Notes: generated by a model not told the origin, from the sequence alone. A DNA stretch of 64,000 bases from Bacteroidota bacterium (GCA_023458215.1 JAEXAJ010000161.1:7512-71511), one strand, 5' to 3'. Shown: positions 53,499-62,367, counted from the first letter of the stretch. Translations and numbers: made by a program.

Positions 53499-54191
53499 AT
53501 GTCGTGTATCTTGCACATTGAGACTTCCACTTCCGCATGCTCCGTTGCCGTGAGCGAAGATGGACAAAATGTATTTTCAAAAGAAGACCTGAACGGTCCC
53601 TCCCACGCCGTTTCGTTGGGGGTATTTGTGGATGAAGCGTTGTCGTTTGCCGACAGCCATGCTATGCCCTTAGATGCGGTAGCCGTAAGTTGCGGACCCG
53701 GTTCGTATACAGGTCTGCGTATCGGGGTTTCTATGGCGAAGGGTGTTTGCTACGGTCGCAACCTGCCCCTTATCGGACTACCCACATTAAAGGTACAATG
53801 CGTACCGGTACTGCTCTACCACGAACAACTGCCCGAAGACGCACTGCTTTGCCCCATGATAGATGCCCGCCGTATGGAAGTATATGCAGCCATTTATGAC
53901 CGCTCCCTGAAAACAGTACGCGACATCGCTGCCGACATTGTGGATGAAAACACCTATCTTGAATTTCTTGACAAGCAGCCTGTTTACTTCTTCGGTGACG
54001 GTGCAGCCAAGTGCAAGGATAAGATTACGCATCCAAACGCTCACTTCATCGATGACATCCGTCCACTCGCCAAGATGATGTTTCCCTTGGCAGAAAAGGC
54101 CATTGCCGAAAAAGATTTCAAAGATGTAGCTTATTTCGAACCCTTCTACCTGAAAGAGTTTGTAGCAAGCCAACCCAAAAAACTAATATAA
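53499..54191 (+). CDS. tsaB: tRNA threonylcarbamoyladenosine biosynthesis protein TsaB
   Basis: TsaB is the scaffold partner of TsaD in making t6A37 on tRNAs that read ANN codons. The 230 residues start CILHIETSTSACSVAV and have GPSHAVSLGVFVDEAL, the AVSCGPGSYTGLRIGVSMAKG segment and CPMIDARRMEVYAAIYD, all typical. The ATG at 53499 follows the promoter closely; the frame is open further upstream but would pass through the -7 element. Confidence 0.94.
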   Translation: MSCILHIETSTSACSVAVSEDGQNVFSKEDLNGPSHAVSLGVFVDEALSFADSHAMPLDAVAVSCGPGSYTGLRIGVSMAKGVCYGRNLPLIGLPTLKVQCVPVLLYHEQLPEDALLCPMIDARRMEVYAAIYDRSLKTVRDIAADIVDENTYLEFLDKQPVYFFGDGAAKCKDKITHPNAHFIDDIRPLAKMMFPLAEKAIAEKDFKDVAYFEPFYLKEFVASQPKKLI

Positions 54192-54193
54192 TG

Positions 54194-54270
54194 AGGAATG
54201 AAGAATGAAGAATTGCCATGCGGCATAAGGTTACATTCATTCTTCATTCTTAATTCTTCATTCTTAATTT
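54194..54270. repeat. Heptad-armed palindromic element between tsaB and DUF4290 genes
   Basis: The left arm (54194-54214) has tandem GAAGAAT words and the right arm (54235-54270) has their complements, five words long. The loop is GCCATGCGGCATAAGGTTAC. Bases 54197-54223 match the copy inside the GH67 gene at 26 of 27 positions. Confidence 0.88.
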
Positions 54271-54277
54271 AAAAAGT

Positions 54278-54901
54278 ATGCAATATAACACCCAACAAAA
54301 ACGAATGCCTCTGCCCGAATATGGTCGCAGCATTCAAAATATGGTAGACCACGCATTGACAATTGAAGATCGTGCAGAACGCCAACGTTGCGCTAACACG
54401 ATTATCAACATCATGGGTAATATGTTTCCTCATTTGCGCGATGTACCCGACTTCAAACATAAATTGTGGGATCATCTTGCCATCATGGCCAACTTTGCAC
54501 TGGACATAGATTACCCTTACGAAATAATCCGTAAAGACAATCTCTGTACCAAACCGGAATCAGTTCCATATCCCAGTACCAAGATTCGCTACCGTCATTA
54601 TGGCCGTACATTAGAGGTACTGATAAAGAAAGCCATCGACTTCCCCGAAGGTGATGAAAGACAAAACCTGATAGCCCTCATCTGCAACCACATGAAGAAA
54701 GACTACATGGCGTGGAACAAAGACACCGTAGACGACCGCAAGATTGCCGACGACCTGGACGAGCTATCCAAAGGTAAACTTCAGATGACTGATAGTATCG
54801 TTCGCCTGATGGCAGAGCGGATTGAAATGAACTATCGTCCGAAGATGAACAATCAGAATAACCGGAGAGACAATAACCGGAACAATAAGAGAAAATATTA
54901 A
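54278..54901 (+). CDS. DUF4290 family protein
   Basis: A 207-residue Bacteroidetes-specific protein of unknown role. It starts MQYNTQQKRMPLPEYGRSIQNMVDHAL and contains FPHLRDVPDFKHKLWDHLAIM and YRHYGRTLEVLIKKAI, which I recall as DUF4290. The last 20 residues are Asn/Arg-rich (NNQNNRRDNNRNNKRKY), perhaps an RNA-binding tail. It lies directly ahead of murA, with a repeat element between them. Confidence 0.85.
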   Translation: MQYNTQQKRMPLPEYGRSIQNMVDHALTIEDRAERQRCANTIINIMGNMFPHLRDVPDFKHKLWDHLAIMANFALDIDYPYEIIRKDNLCTKPESVPYPSTKIRYRHYGRTLEVLIKKAIDFPEGDERQNLIALICNHMKKDYMAWNKDTVDDRKIADDLDELSKGKLQMTDSIVRLMAERIEMNYRPKMNNQNNRRDNNRNNKRKY

Positions 54902-55005
54902 ATCAGTGATTAATGATTAGTGATTAGTGATTTGCTTATATTTCATGCGCTGACACGCTGCAAGCGACACCAACAAATAACTAATAACTAATAACTAATA
55001 ACTAA
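54902..55005. repeat. Heptad-armed element with mismatched arm words, before murA
   Basis: The left arm (about 54905-54934) is built of AGTGATT words and the right arm (about 54971-55005) of complements of AGTTATT, so the arms differ by one base in every heptad. The loop of about 35 bases is GC-richer. The gap between DUF4290 and murA consists only of this element. Confidence 0.85.
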
Positions 55006-55009
55006 ATTC

Positions 55010-56317
55010 ATGGCATCATTTGTAATCGAAGGAGGACACAGCCTTTCCGGTGACATCTACCCCCAAGGAGCGAAGAACGAGGTATTGCAGATTATCTGCG
55101 CCACGCTACTCACTGGCGAAGAGGTAACTGTGCATAACATACCGGATATCCTGGACGTCAACAACCTCATCCAATTGATGCGGGATATGGGAGTTAGTGT
55201 AGCAAAGAAAGGCATCGATACCTACAGCTTTCAGGCTTCAAATGTAGACTTTGCCTATCTGGAAAGTGATGCTTTCCTGAAGAGATGTTCCAGCCTGCGC
55301 GGTTCGGTGATGCTGGTAGGCCCAATGGTGGCACGCTTCGGCAAAGCAATGATATCCAAGCCGGGCGGAGACAAAATAGGACGTCGCCGTTTGGACACTC
55401 ACTTTATCGGCATTCAGAATTTGGGTGCTAACTTTGCGTATAATGAAATGCGTGAAGTCTACGAAATATCAGCAGATAAGCTTCATGGTACCTATATGTT
55501 GCTGGACGAAGCCTCTGTGACAGGAACCGCCAACATCGTCATGGCGGCTGTACTGGCAAAAGGTAAAACCACCATCTACAACGCCGCTTGCGAACCTTAC
55601 ATACAGCAACTCTGCAAGATGTTGAACCGCATGGGTGCCAAGATCGGAGGTATTGCCTCCAACCTTCTTACCATAGAGGGTGTAGACGAGTTGAATGGTA
55701 CCGAACATACCATCCTTCCCGACATGATCGAAGTGGGTAGTTTCATTGGTATGGCAGCAATGACAAGAAGTGAACTGACAATCAAGAATGTTTCATACGA
55801 AAACCTGGGAATCATCCCCGACAGCTTCCGACGCCTCGGCATTAAGATGGAACAACGGGAAGACGATATATATGTACCGGCACAAGATAGTTACCAGATA
55901 GAATCCTTTATCGACGGTTCTATCATGACCATTGCCGATGCTCCCTGGCCGGGACTTACTCCTGACTTACTGAGCGTAATGCTGGTAGTTGCCACCCAAG
56001 CAAAGGGAAGCGTGCTGATTCATCAGAAGATGTTCGAAAGCCGCCTGTTCTTTGTAGACAAACTGATTGATATGGGAGCACAAATCATTCTTTGCGATCC
56101 ACACCGGGCAGTAGTTATAGGTCATAACCACGGACTGAAACTGCGTGGCGGCAACATGACTTCCCCCGATATCCGTGCAGGTATTGCCCTGCTGATAGCT
56201 GCCATGAGTGCCGACGGCATCAGCCGGATACACAACATTGAGCAGATAGACCGGGGGTATCAGAATATAGAAGGACGACTCAATGCACTTGGGGCAAGGA
56301 TTACGAGAATGGAATAG
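55010..56317 (+). CDS. murA: UDP-N-acetylglucosamine 1-carboxyvinyltransferase MurA
   Basis: First committed step of peptidoglycan synthesis: transfers enolpyruvate from PEP to UDP-GlcNAc. The 435 residues have GAKNEVLQI with the substrate Lys-Asn pair, and the active loop KPGGDKIGRRRLDTH. The usual fosfomycin-binding Cys (GGCxIG) is replaced by Asp121, a substitution known from other lineages to give fosfomycin resistance with activity kept. The start ATG at 55010 gives the normal N terminus. Confidence 0.96.
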   Translation: MASFVIEGGHSLSGDIYPQGAKNEVLQIICATLLTGEEVTVHNIPDILDVNNLIQLMRDMGVSVAKKGIDTYSFQASNVDFAYLESDAFLKRCSSLRGSVMLVGPMVARFGKAMISKPGGDKIGRRRLDTHFIGIQNLGANFAYNEMREVYEISADKLHGTYMLLDEASVTGTANIVMAAVLAKGKTTIYNAACEPYIQQLCKMLNRMGAKIGGIASNLLTIEGVDELNGTEHTILPDMIEVGSFIGMAAMTRSELTIKNVSYENLGIIPDSFRRLGIKMEQREDDIYVPAQDSYQIESFIDGSIMTIADAPWPGLTPDLLSVMLVVATQAKGSVLIHQKMFESRLFFVDKLIDMGAQIILCDPHRAVVIGHNHGLKLRGGNMTSPDIRAGIALLIAAMSADGISRIHNIEQIDRGYQNIEGRLNALGARITRME

Positions 56318-56367
56318 GGAGAAGGTGATTAAGGTGATAAAAGGTGATAAAGTGATAAGATGGTAAG
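56318..56367. repeat. Single-armed octad repeat between murA and rimM
   Basis: Words such as AAGGTGATT, AAGGTGATA, AAGTGATA, AGATGGTA and AGATGATA follow in tandem and run into the rimM start codon. No complementary arm is present. It resembles the left arm of the element at 61598. Confidence 0.7.
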
Positions 56368-56904
56368 ATGATAAGAAAAGAGGAAGTATATAAAATTGGT
56401 ATATTCAACAAGCCGCACGGGATACACGGAGAGTTATCGTTCACTTTTACGGATGATATCTTCGACCGGGTGGAAGCTGAATATCTGATCTGCCTGCTGG
56501 ATGGAATTTTGGTTCCCTTCTTTTTAGAAGAATACCGCTTCCGGTCTGAAACTACCGCGCTCGTCAAGCTCGAAGGAGTAGATACGGCAGAACGTGCCCG
56601 TATGTTCACTAATATCGAAGTCTACTTCCCTGCCAAGCATGCGGAAGATGCGGAAACGGATGAACTGAGTTGGGATTTCTTTGTAGGATTCCGTATGGAA
56701 GAAATTCACCACGGCAAGTTGGGTGAAGTGATTGAGGTAGACAACTCTACCATCAACACCCTGTTTGTGGTGGACTATAAGGGAGAAGAATTACTGATTC
56801 CCGCTCAGGAAGATTTCATTGTCAATATCGACCAAAAACATAAAGTTATCACGGTAGATCTACCGGAAGGGCTGTTGTCGCTGGAAGATACGGAAGAGGC
56901 GTGA
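56368..56904 (+). CDS. rimM: Ribosome maturation factor RimM
   Basis: Assists 30S subunit maturation by binding protein S19. The 178 residues show the N-terminal RimM beta barrel ([19 protein letters not shown], and [16 protein letters not shown]) and a PRC-barrel C-terminal part ([40 protein letters not shown]). The ATG lies at the end of a tandem repeat, so the ribosome-binding region is repeat sequence. Confidence 0.94.
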   Translation: MIRKEEVYKIGIFNKPHGIHGELSFTFTDDIFDRVEAEYLICLLDGILVPFFLEEYRFRSETTALVKLEGVDTAERARMFTNIEVYFPAKHAEDAETDELSWDFFVGFRMEEIHHGKLGEVIEVDNSTINTLFVVDYKGEELLIPAQEDFIVNIDQKHKVITVDLPEGLLSLEDTEEA

Positions 56905-56940
56905 GATAGTTATAAGTTATTAGTTATTAGTGGTTATAAT
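56905..56940. repeat. Single-armed heptad repeat between rimM and M23 peptidase genes
   Basis: AGTTATA, AGTTATT, AGTTATT and AGTGGTT words follow in tandem directly after the rimM stop. No opposite arm is seen. The next gene starts with TTG shortly after. Confidence 0.7.
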
Positions 56941-56951
56941 ATAAAGGTATA

Positions 56952-57827
56952 TTGGAGACAAAGAAGAAAAGGAATAAGAAACGCAGTAAGGCTTTTTGGA
57001 ACAATATCAAGTTCAAATATAAGCTGACTATCATCAACGAGAATACTCTTGAAGAAGTGGTAGGACTCCGTGTATCTAAACTGAACGGAATTTCCGTGCT
57101 ACTCTCCGTACTGACCGTGCTGTTCTTGATAGCAGCTGTGATTATTGCTTTTACCCCCCTTCGCAACTATCTGCCCGGATATATGAACAGTGAAATTCGT
57201 GCCCAAGTGGTAGAGAATGCGCTGCGCGTAGATTCACTCCAACAACTGGTGAACAGGCAGAATCTCTACATTATGAATATCCAGGATATCTTCCAAGGGA
57301 AAATAAAAGCAGATACGGTTCAGTCTATCGACTCCTTGACGAACATACGCGAAGACTCTCTGATGGAGCGTACAGAACGTGAGGCTGAGTTCCGTAAACA
57401 ATACGAGGAAACAGAAAAATATAATCTGACAAGTATCACCTCCCGTCCCGAAGTGGACGGATTGATCTTCTACCGCCCTACCCGTGGTATGATTTCGTCT
57501 ACATTCAATGCAGACAGACGGCACTTCGGCACAGACATCGCCGCCAATCCGGGCGAAAGCGTACTGGCAACGCTCGATGGTACCGTTATACTTAGTGCCT
57601 ATACAGCCGAAACCGGCTACGTGATACAAGTACAGCACAATCAAGATTTCGTGTCCGTCTACAAGCATTGCGGTTCATTGTTGAAACGCGAAGGTGACAC
57701 AGTAAAAGCCGGTGAAGCCATTGCTTTAGTAGGAAACACCGGACAATTAACCACCGGACCACATCTGCACTTTGAATTATGGCATAAGGGCAGGTCGGTG
57801 AATCCGGAACTATATATTGTATTTTAA
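56952..57827 (+). CDS. M23-family peptidoglycan metallopeptidase, membrane-anchored
   Basis: A 291-residue protein with a basic N terminus, one membrane helix (about residues 48-70), a coiled-coil-like linker, and a C-terminal LytM/M23 domain (about 185-290). Zinc and catalytic residues are seen in HFGTDIAAN (HxxxD) and GPHLHFELW (HxH). It would cleave peptide cross-links in the periplasm. The best start is TTG at 56952, since no ATG precedes the conserved N-terminal KFKYKLTIINENTLEEV. It lies 3 bases before dxr. Confidence 0.9.
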   Translation: METKKKRNKKRSKAFWNNIKFKYKLTIINENTLEEVVGLRVSKLNGISVLLSVLTVLFLIAAVIIAFTPLRNYLPGYMNSEIRAQVVENALRVDSLQQLVNRQNLYIMNIQDIFQGKIKADTVQSIDSLTNIREDSLMERTEREAEFRKQYEETEKYNLTSITSRPEVDGLIFYRPTRGMISSTFNADRRHFGTDIAANPGESVLATLDGTVILSAYTAETGYVIQVQHNQDFVSVYKHCGSLLKREGDTVKAGEAIALVGNTGQLTTGPHLHFELWHKGRSVNPELYIVF

Positions 57828-57830
57828 GTT

Positions 57831-58982
57831 ATGAAGAAACAAATAGCCATTCTTGGTTCTACCGGTTCTATCGGTACACAAGCGTTGCAGGTCATTGAAG
57901 AACATCCCGACCAATATGAAGCGTACGTGTTGACTGCCAACAATCGCGTGGATGACCTTATTGCCCAAGCACGTAAGTTTAAGCCCGAAGCAGTGGTCAT
58001 AGCCAACGAATCAAAATATCCGCAACTCAAGGAAGCACTTGCCGACTTGCCTATCAAAGTATATGCCGGCGAAGAGGCTCTCTGCCAAATTGTAGCAGAA
58101 ACTCCTATCGACATTGTGCTGACTGCTATGGTGGGTTATGCCGGACTGAAGCCAACGATGAACGCCATTCGTGCCCGCAAGCCGATAGCCCTTGCCAACA
58201 AGGAAACACTCGTTGTGGCCGGTGAGCTTGTAAACGACCTGGCACGTGTCAGCGGCACCCCCGTCTTGCCGGTCGATTCTGAACATTCTGCTGTATTCCA
58301 GTGTTTAGCAGGAGAAATCGGTAACCAGATAGAGAAAGTAATACTGACCGCTTCGGGTGGACCGTTCCGTACTTGCAGCATGGAGCAACTGGCAAATGTT
58401 ACTAAAGCGCAAGCTCTGAAACATCCCAACTGGGACATGGGTGCCAAGATCACGATTGACTCTGCCTCGATGATGAACAAAGGGTTCGAAGTGATTGAAG
58501 CCAAATGGCTATTCGGAGTACGTCCTGAACAGATAGAAGTAGTAGTGCATCCGCAATCGGTGATTCACTCCATGGTGCAATTTGAAGATGGAGCCGTAAA
58601 AGCCCAACTCGGCATGCCGGATATGCGTCTGCCCATCCAATATGCATTTTCATATCCCGAACGTATCAAAGCCTCCTTTCCACGTCTGGATTTCAAGTTA
58701 TGCACCGAACTGACCTTCGAGCAGCCGGATACGACCCGTTTCCGCAACCTGGCATTGGCCTATGAAGCGCTGCATCGTGCCGGAAATATGCCTTGCATCG
58801 TAAATGCAGCCAACGAGGTGGTGGTAGCGGCTTTCTTACGGGACGAAATATCATTTCTCGGCATGAGCGATGTAATAGAAAAAACGATGTCACGCGTTTC
58901 CTTTATACAAAAGCCCACTTACGAGGATTATGTTGCAACGGATGCAGAAGCCAGAAAGGTAGCAGCTTCGCTTATTAAATAA
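57831..58982 (+). CDS. dxr: 1-deoxy-D-xylulose 5-phosphate reductoisomerase
   Basis: Second step of the MEP isoprenoid pathway. The 383 residues start KKQIAILGSTGSIGTQAL (NADPH site), then LANKETLVVAGELV, LPVDSEHSAVFQ (metal and substrate) and TIDSASMMNKGFEVIEAKWLF. This enzyme is the target of fosmidomycin. It is followed by rseP, as in many bacteria. Confidence 0.97.
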   Translation: MKKQIAILGSTGSIGTQALQVIEEHPDQYEAYVLTANNRVDDLIAQARKFKPEAVVIANESKYPQLKEALADLPIKVYAGEEALCQIVAETPIDIVLTAMVGYAGLKPTMNAIRARKPIALANKETLVVAGELVNDLARVSGTPVLPVDSEHSAVFQCLAGEIGNQIEKVILTASGGPFRTCSMEQLANVTKAQALKHPNWDMGAKITIDSASMMNKGFEVIEAKWLFGVRPEQIEVVVHPQSVIHSMVQFEDGAVKAQLGMPDMRLPIQYAFSYPERIKASFPRLDFKLCTELTFEQPDTTRFRNLALAYEALHRAGNMPCIVNAANEVVVAAFLRDEISFLGMSDVIEKTMSRVSFIQKPTYEDYVATDAEARKVAASLIK

Positions 58983-58983
58983 T

Positions 58984-59014
58984 AAATTGTAAATCGTAAA
59001 ATAGAAAATAACTA
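58984..59014. repeat. Possible decayed heptad repeat between dxr and rseP
   Basis: ATTGTAA, ATCGTAA, AATAGAA and AATAACT follow in tandem with a 7-base period. It fits the build of the other elements but is weak and has no second arm. Confidence 0.4.
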
Positions 59015-59015
59015 G

Positions 59016-60413
59016 ATGGAAACATTCTTAATTCGTGCCCTACAACTCATCATGAGTCTTTCGTTACTCGTAATCGTTCATGAGGGAGGACACTTCCTGT
59101 TCGCTCGTCTATTCAAGACGCGAGTAGAAAAGTTTTGCTTATTCTTCGACCCTTGGTTCACGCTCTTCAAATTTAAGCCCAAAAACAGTGAAACAGAATA
59201 TGGTATCGGCTGGCTGCCTTTAGGCGGCTATGTCAAAATAGCGGGTATGATAGACGAGTCTATGGATACCGAGCAAATGAAACAACCCATGCAGCCGTGG
59301 GAGTTCCGCGCCAAACCGGCATGGCAACGTTTGCTGATTATGGTAGGTGGTGTACTGTTCAACTTTATACTGGCATTGTTCATCTATTCCATGATACTCT
59401 TTACCTGGGGTGACGAATACGTTCCGGTACAAAAAGCTCCATTGGGTATGGACTTTAACGAAACAGCCAAAAACATCGGCTTCCGTGACGGCGACGTACT
59501 GATCTCTGCCGATGGTGTACCTTTCGGACGATATGACGGCGACTTACTGACCAGTATTGTAGAAGCCCGCCAGGTTACTGTATTGCGCGGTGGACAAGAA
59601 GCCTCCGTTTACATCCCCGAAAACATGATGGAACAGTTATTAGCGGATAGTGTACGTTTCGCTTCTTTCCGTTATCCGTTTGTTATCGACAGCATTATCC
59701 CCGGACGTCCCGCCGCAATGGCCGGTCTGCAAGTAGGCGACAGCATCACGCAAATGAATGGAAAGTCTATTTCTTATTTCGACTTTAAAGAAGAAATGAC
59801 AAGCCGTGCCAACGCTCAAACGAATACCAAAACTGACGTTGCACAAGACACCAGCGAAGTTATTGCCGGTACACTCTTAGCCGAAGACCCGCACCGTATT
59901 ACATTGACTTACGTAAGAGCCGGTGTAACCGACACGCTTACCCTAAATACTGACTCTTTATATGAAATCGGAGTTACAGCAATCGCCAACACAGGCAAGC
60001 TTTTGCCTTTTACACGTCAGGAATACAGCTTTCTTGCTTCATTCCCTGCCGGTGTTTCTTTGGGAGTAAAGACATTAAAGGGTTATGTCAGCCAAATGAA
60101 GTACTTGTTCTCCAAAGAGGGAGCCAAGCAATTGGGAGGTTTCGGAACCATCGGTAGCATCTTCCCCGCAACCTGGGATTGGCACCAATTCTGGTACATG
60201 ACGGCATTCCTCTCTATCATCCTTGCCTTTATGAATATCCTGCCTATTCCGGCATTAGACGGTGGACACGTACTGTTCCTGATTTATGAGATCGTTGCCC
60301 GTCGCAAACCAAGCGACAAGTTTATGGAACGTGCACAAATGGTTGGTATGTTCCTGCTGTTCGGCTTGCTGATTTGGGCTAACTTTAACGATATACTGAG
60401 GTACTTCTTCTAA
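59016..60413 (+). CDS. rseP: Site-2 protease RseP
   Basis: An inner-membrane zinc protease that cuts within membrane segments of regulators. The 465 residues have the zinc motif HEGGH (His22-Glu23-x-x-His26) in the first helix, a second helix at about 105-130, a PDZ domain (about 225-330; DSIIPGRPAAMAGLQVGDSI), and the third motif ILPIPALDGGH near residue 410. No anti-sigma partner is visible in this window. Confidence 0.95.
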   Translation: METFLIRALQLIMSLSLLVIVHEGGHFLFARLFKTRVEKFCLFFDPWFTLFKFKPKNSETEYGIGWLPLGGYVKIAGMIDESMDTEQMKQPMQPWEFRAKPAWQRLLIMVGGVLFNFILALFIYSMILFTWGDEYVPVQKAPLGMDFNETAKNIGFRDGDVLISADGVPFGRYDGDLLTSIVEARQVTVLRGGQEASVYIPENMMEQLLADSVRFASFRYPFVIDSIIPGRPAAMAGLQVGDSITQMNGKSISYFDFKEEMTSRANAQTNTKTDVAQDTSEVIAGTLLAEDPHRITLTYVRAGVTDTLTLNTDSLYEIGVTAIANTGKLLPFTRQEYSFLASFPAGVSLGVKTLKGYVSQMKYLFSKEGAKQLGGFGTIGSIFPATWDWHQFWYMTAFLSIILAFMNILPIPALDGGHVLFLIYEIVARRKPSDKFMERAQMVGMFLLFGLLIWANFNDILRYFF

Positions 60414-60420
60414 AAGAAAC

Positions 60421-60451
60421 AGACCATGTGTTCGCTAAAAACACATGGTCT
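60421..60451 (+). terminator. Terminator after rseP
   Basis: A perfect 12-base stem (AGACCATGTGTT at 60421-60432 with 60440-60451) around a 7-base loop, followed by GTTT. It runs directly into the 22-bp array. Confidence 0.75.
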
Positions 60452-60537
60452 GTTTGACCTGAATAGATGATGCGTTTGAGGCAAACAGATAATCTGTTTG
60501 AGGCAAACGCATCATCTGTTTTTTATAGGTGCATTAT
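60450..60537. repeat. Tandem array, 22-bp unit, between convergent rseP and ddh
   Basis: Four units start at 60450, 60472, 60494 and 60516, exactly 22 bases apart. The middle two carry the palindrome GTTTGAGGCAAAC. The outer two share only the CTGTTT start and the AT-rich end. In addition AGATGATGCGTTTG (from 60466) is the exact complement of CAAACGCATCATCT (to 60518), so the whole array can fold as one stem. Confidence 0.85.
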
Positions 60538-61433
60538 ACCAGGTGAGCAATCCACTCTTCGCGGTCGCCGGGAAGAAGGTCTATCACCGGAATTTCGACC
60601 ATTGTATAGCAACCCGGTTGCTGACGCATGGTAGCACGTGCCACACATACCAACACCTGAGCGGTAAGAGCCGGATTATTAATACGCATATTGAACTCGA
60701 AGAGTTGGTTTTGTGTCTTACCGGAAACCCCTTTACGAGTCAGGTTTACACCATGCCCCATATCGAGCAGAGCATCCACGCTCGGAACCAATTTCACATG
60801 AGTCTCATCATTCACAAAATACGGATCAGCTTTGATGGCTGCGGCAACTTGCTCGAAGTTATAACCATCGTTCAGTTCGATGTATACCATACGACGATGG
60901 ATGCCCGTACCTGTAGGAATAGTCATAGAAAGGGCAGCTTTTACTCCCTCGATAGCTTTCACGGCTACAGTATGCCCCATACTCATACCCGGACCGAAAT
61001 TGGTATACGTAATACCTTTCGGAGCAATCGCTTCCAATAGGGTACGAACTACAGAATCGCTTCCCGGATCCCAACCGGCCGAAATGATAGACACTGTATG
61101 ATGAGCCTTAGCCTCAGCATCCAATGTACGGCGCAAATCAGTAATACCAGTGTGGATATCAAAGCTATCAACCGTATTGATGCCTAAAGCCAATATTTCT
61201 TTTGCATATTTCTCTACACTACGAGTAGGCGTACAGAGGATAGCAACATCCACTCCTTCCAATTCCTGAATACTCTTAACAACAGGATAATTACTCAATT
61301 CTTCAGGACGGTTCTCGGCTCCGGCACGGCGTACCACACCGGCAACTTCAAAGTCGGGAGCCGCTTGCAAAGCTTCGAGCACATAACGCCCGATATTGCC
61401 ATAACCAACGATGGCTGCTCTTACTTTTTTCAT
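60534..61433 (-). CDS. ddh: meso-Diaminopimelate D-dehydrogenase
   Basis: Makes meso-diaminopimelate from tetrahydrodipicolinate in one NADPH-dependent step, for lysine and peptidoglycan. The 299 residues have KKVRAAIVGYGNIGRYVLEAL (NADPH site), ILCTPTRSV, NTVDSFDIHT, SAGWDPGSDSVVR, and GPGMSMGHTVAVKAI, characteristic of this family. The end overlaps the 22-bp array by four bases. Confidence 0.96.
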   Translation of the reverse strand: MKKVRAAIVGYGNIGRYVLEALQAAPDFEVAGVVRRAGAENRPEELSNYPVVKSIQELEGVDVAILCTPTRSVEKYAKEILALGINTVDSFDIHTGITDLRRTLDAEAKAHHTVSIISAGWDPGSDSVVRTLLEAIAPKGITYTNFGPGMSMGHTVAVKAIEGVKAALSMTIPTGTGIHRRMVYIELNDGYNFEQVAAAIKADPYFVNDETHVKLVPSVDALLDMGHGVNLTRKGVSGKTQNQLFEFNMRINNPALTAQVLVCVARATMRQQPGCYTMVEIPVIDLLPGDREEWIAHLV

Positions 61434-61475
61434 TCTTTTATCGAATTTATTTATCAGTTTTCTATATTATCGCCA

Positions 61476-61508
61476 CAAAAGTAAGCATTTTCATTTATAT
61501 AAGTTCAA
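61476..61508 (-). promoter_or_regulatory. Promoter of ddh
   Basis: Minus-strand TACTTTTG (61476-61483) with TTG (61506-61508) 22 bases upstream, one base wider than the usual range. It lies about 43 bases before the start codon. Confidence 0.5.
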
Positions 61509-61597
61509 AGAAGCGCTCACTGTTTCACACAGTTTTTCTTTTTTTAGTGACTGGAAGTTCAATAATTATTCATACATTCGCAGAAGAAACAGAATTA

Positions 61598-61696
61598 GGG
61601 TGATAGAGTGGTAAAGTGATAATGTGGTAGAGTGATAAAGTGATTGCCATATTACTGAGTTACCACATTATCACATTATCACATTATCACATTTAA
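61598..61696. repeat. Octad-armed palindromic element before ruvA
   Basis: The left arm (61598-61645) is six 8-base words (GGGTGATA, GAGTGGTA, AAGTGATA, ATGTGGTA, GAGTGATA, AAGTGATT) and the right arm has words ATTATCAC. GTGATAATGTGGTA at 61616-61629 is the exact complement of 61661-61674. The word length is 8 here, unlike the 7 of the other full elements. Confidence 0.85.
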
Positions 61697-61699
61697 TAT

Positions 61700-62302
61700 A
61701 TGATAGAATACGTAAAAGGCGGAATTGCAGAACTCAGTCCGGCAACCGCAGTTATAGACTGTAACGGCTTAGGATATGCCGTTAATATTTCACTGAATAC
61801 ATACGCCGCCATCCAAGGCAAGAAAGAGTGCAAACTGTATATCTACGAAGCTATCCGCGAAGACGCTTACATTCTTTATGGCTTTGCCGACAAACAGGAA
61901 CGCGAACTGTTTCTGTTACTGATTTCCGTATCCGGCATCGGTGGCAACACTGCACGCATGATACTTTCCGCCCTCTCGCCGGCAGAACTGGTAAACGTTA
62001 TCAGCACTGAAAATGCCAATCTGCTGAAAACCGTAAAAGGTATAGGACTGAAAACGGCACAACGCGTTATTGTTGATTTAAAAGATAAAATAAAAACAGG
62101 AAATATAGCAGCAAATGGTACCGGTACATTAGGAACTATCATGTCTGCCGCCAATGCCCAAGTACAGGAAGAAGCTATTGCAGCCCTTACAATGTTAGGC
62201 TTTGCACAAGCCCCGTCGCAAAAAGTAGTACTTGCCATTTTAAAGGAAGAACCGGATTCTCCGGTGGAACAAGTCATAAAATTAGCCTTAAAAAGACTTT
62301 AA
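61700..62302 (+). CDS. ruvA: Holliday junction helicase subunit RuvA
   Basis: RuvA binds four-way DNA junctions and loads RuvB for branch migration. The 200 residues show the OB-fold start [12 protein letters not shown], helix-hairpin-helix motifs ([16 protein letters not shown] and [20 protein letters not shown]) and a C-terminal RuvB-binding domain ([20 protein letters not shown]). The start codon follows the repeat element by only 3 bases. Confidence 0.97.
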   Translation: MIEYVKGGIAELSPATAVIDCNGLGYAVNISLNTYAAIQGKKECKLYIYEAIREDAYILYGFADKQERELFLLLISVSGIGGNTARMILSALSPAELVNVISTENANLLKTVKGIGLKTAQRVIVDLKDKIKTGNIAANGTGTLGTIMSAANAQVQEEAIAALTMLGFAQAPSQKVVLAILKEEPDSPVEQVIKLALKRL

Positions 62303-62334
62303 ACACTCATTATATAATAATATTCCCGTTACTC

Positions 62335-62367
62335 TTTTAAGATTATGTATTAAAAAGGCTATCTTTG
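62335..62367 (+). promoter_or_regulatory. Promoter of DUF3843 gene
   Basis: TTTT at 62335-62338 and TATCTTTG at 62360-62367 are 21 bases apart. The ATG follows 19 bases after the -7 element, so this is a very short leader. Confidence 0.6.
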
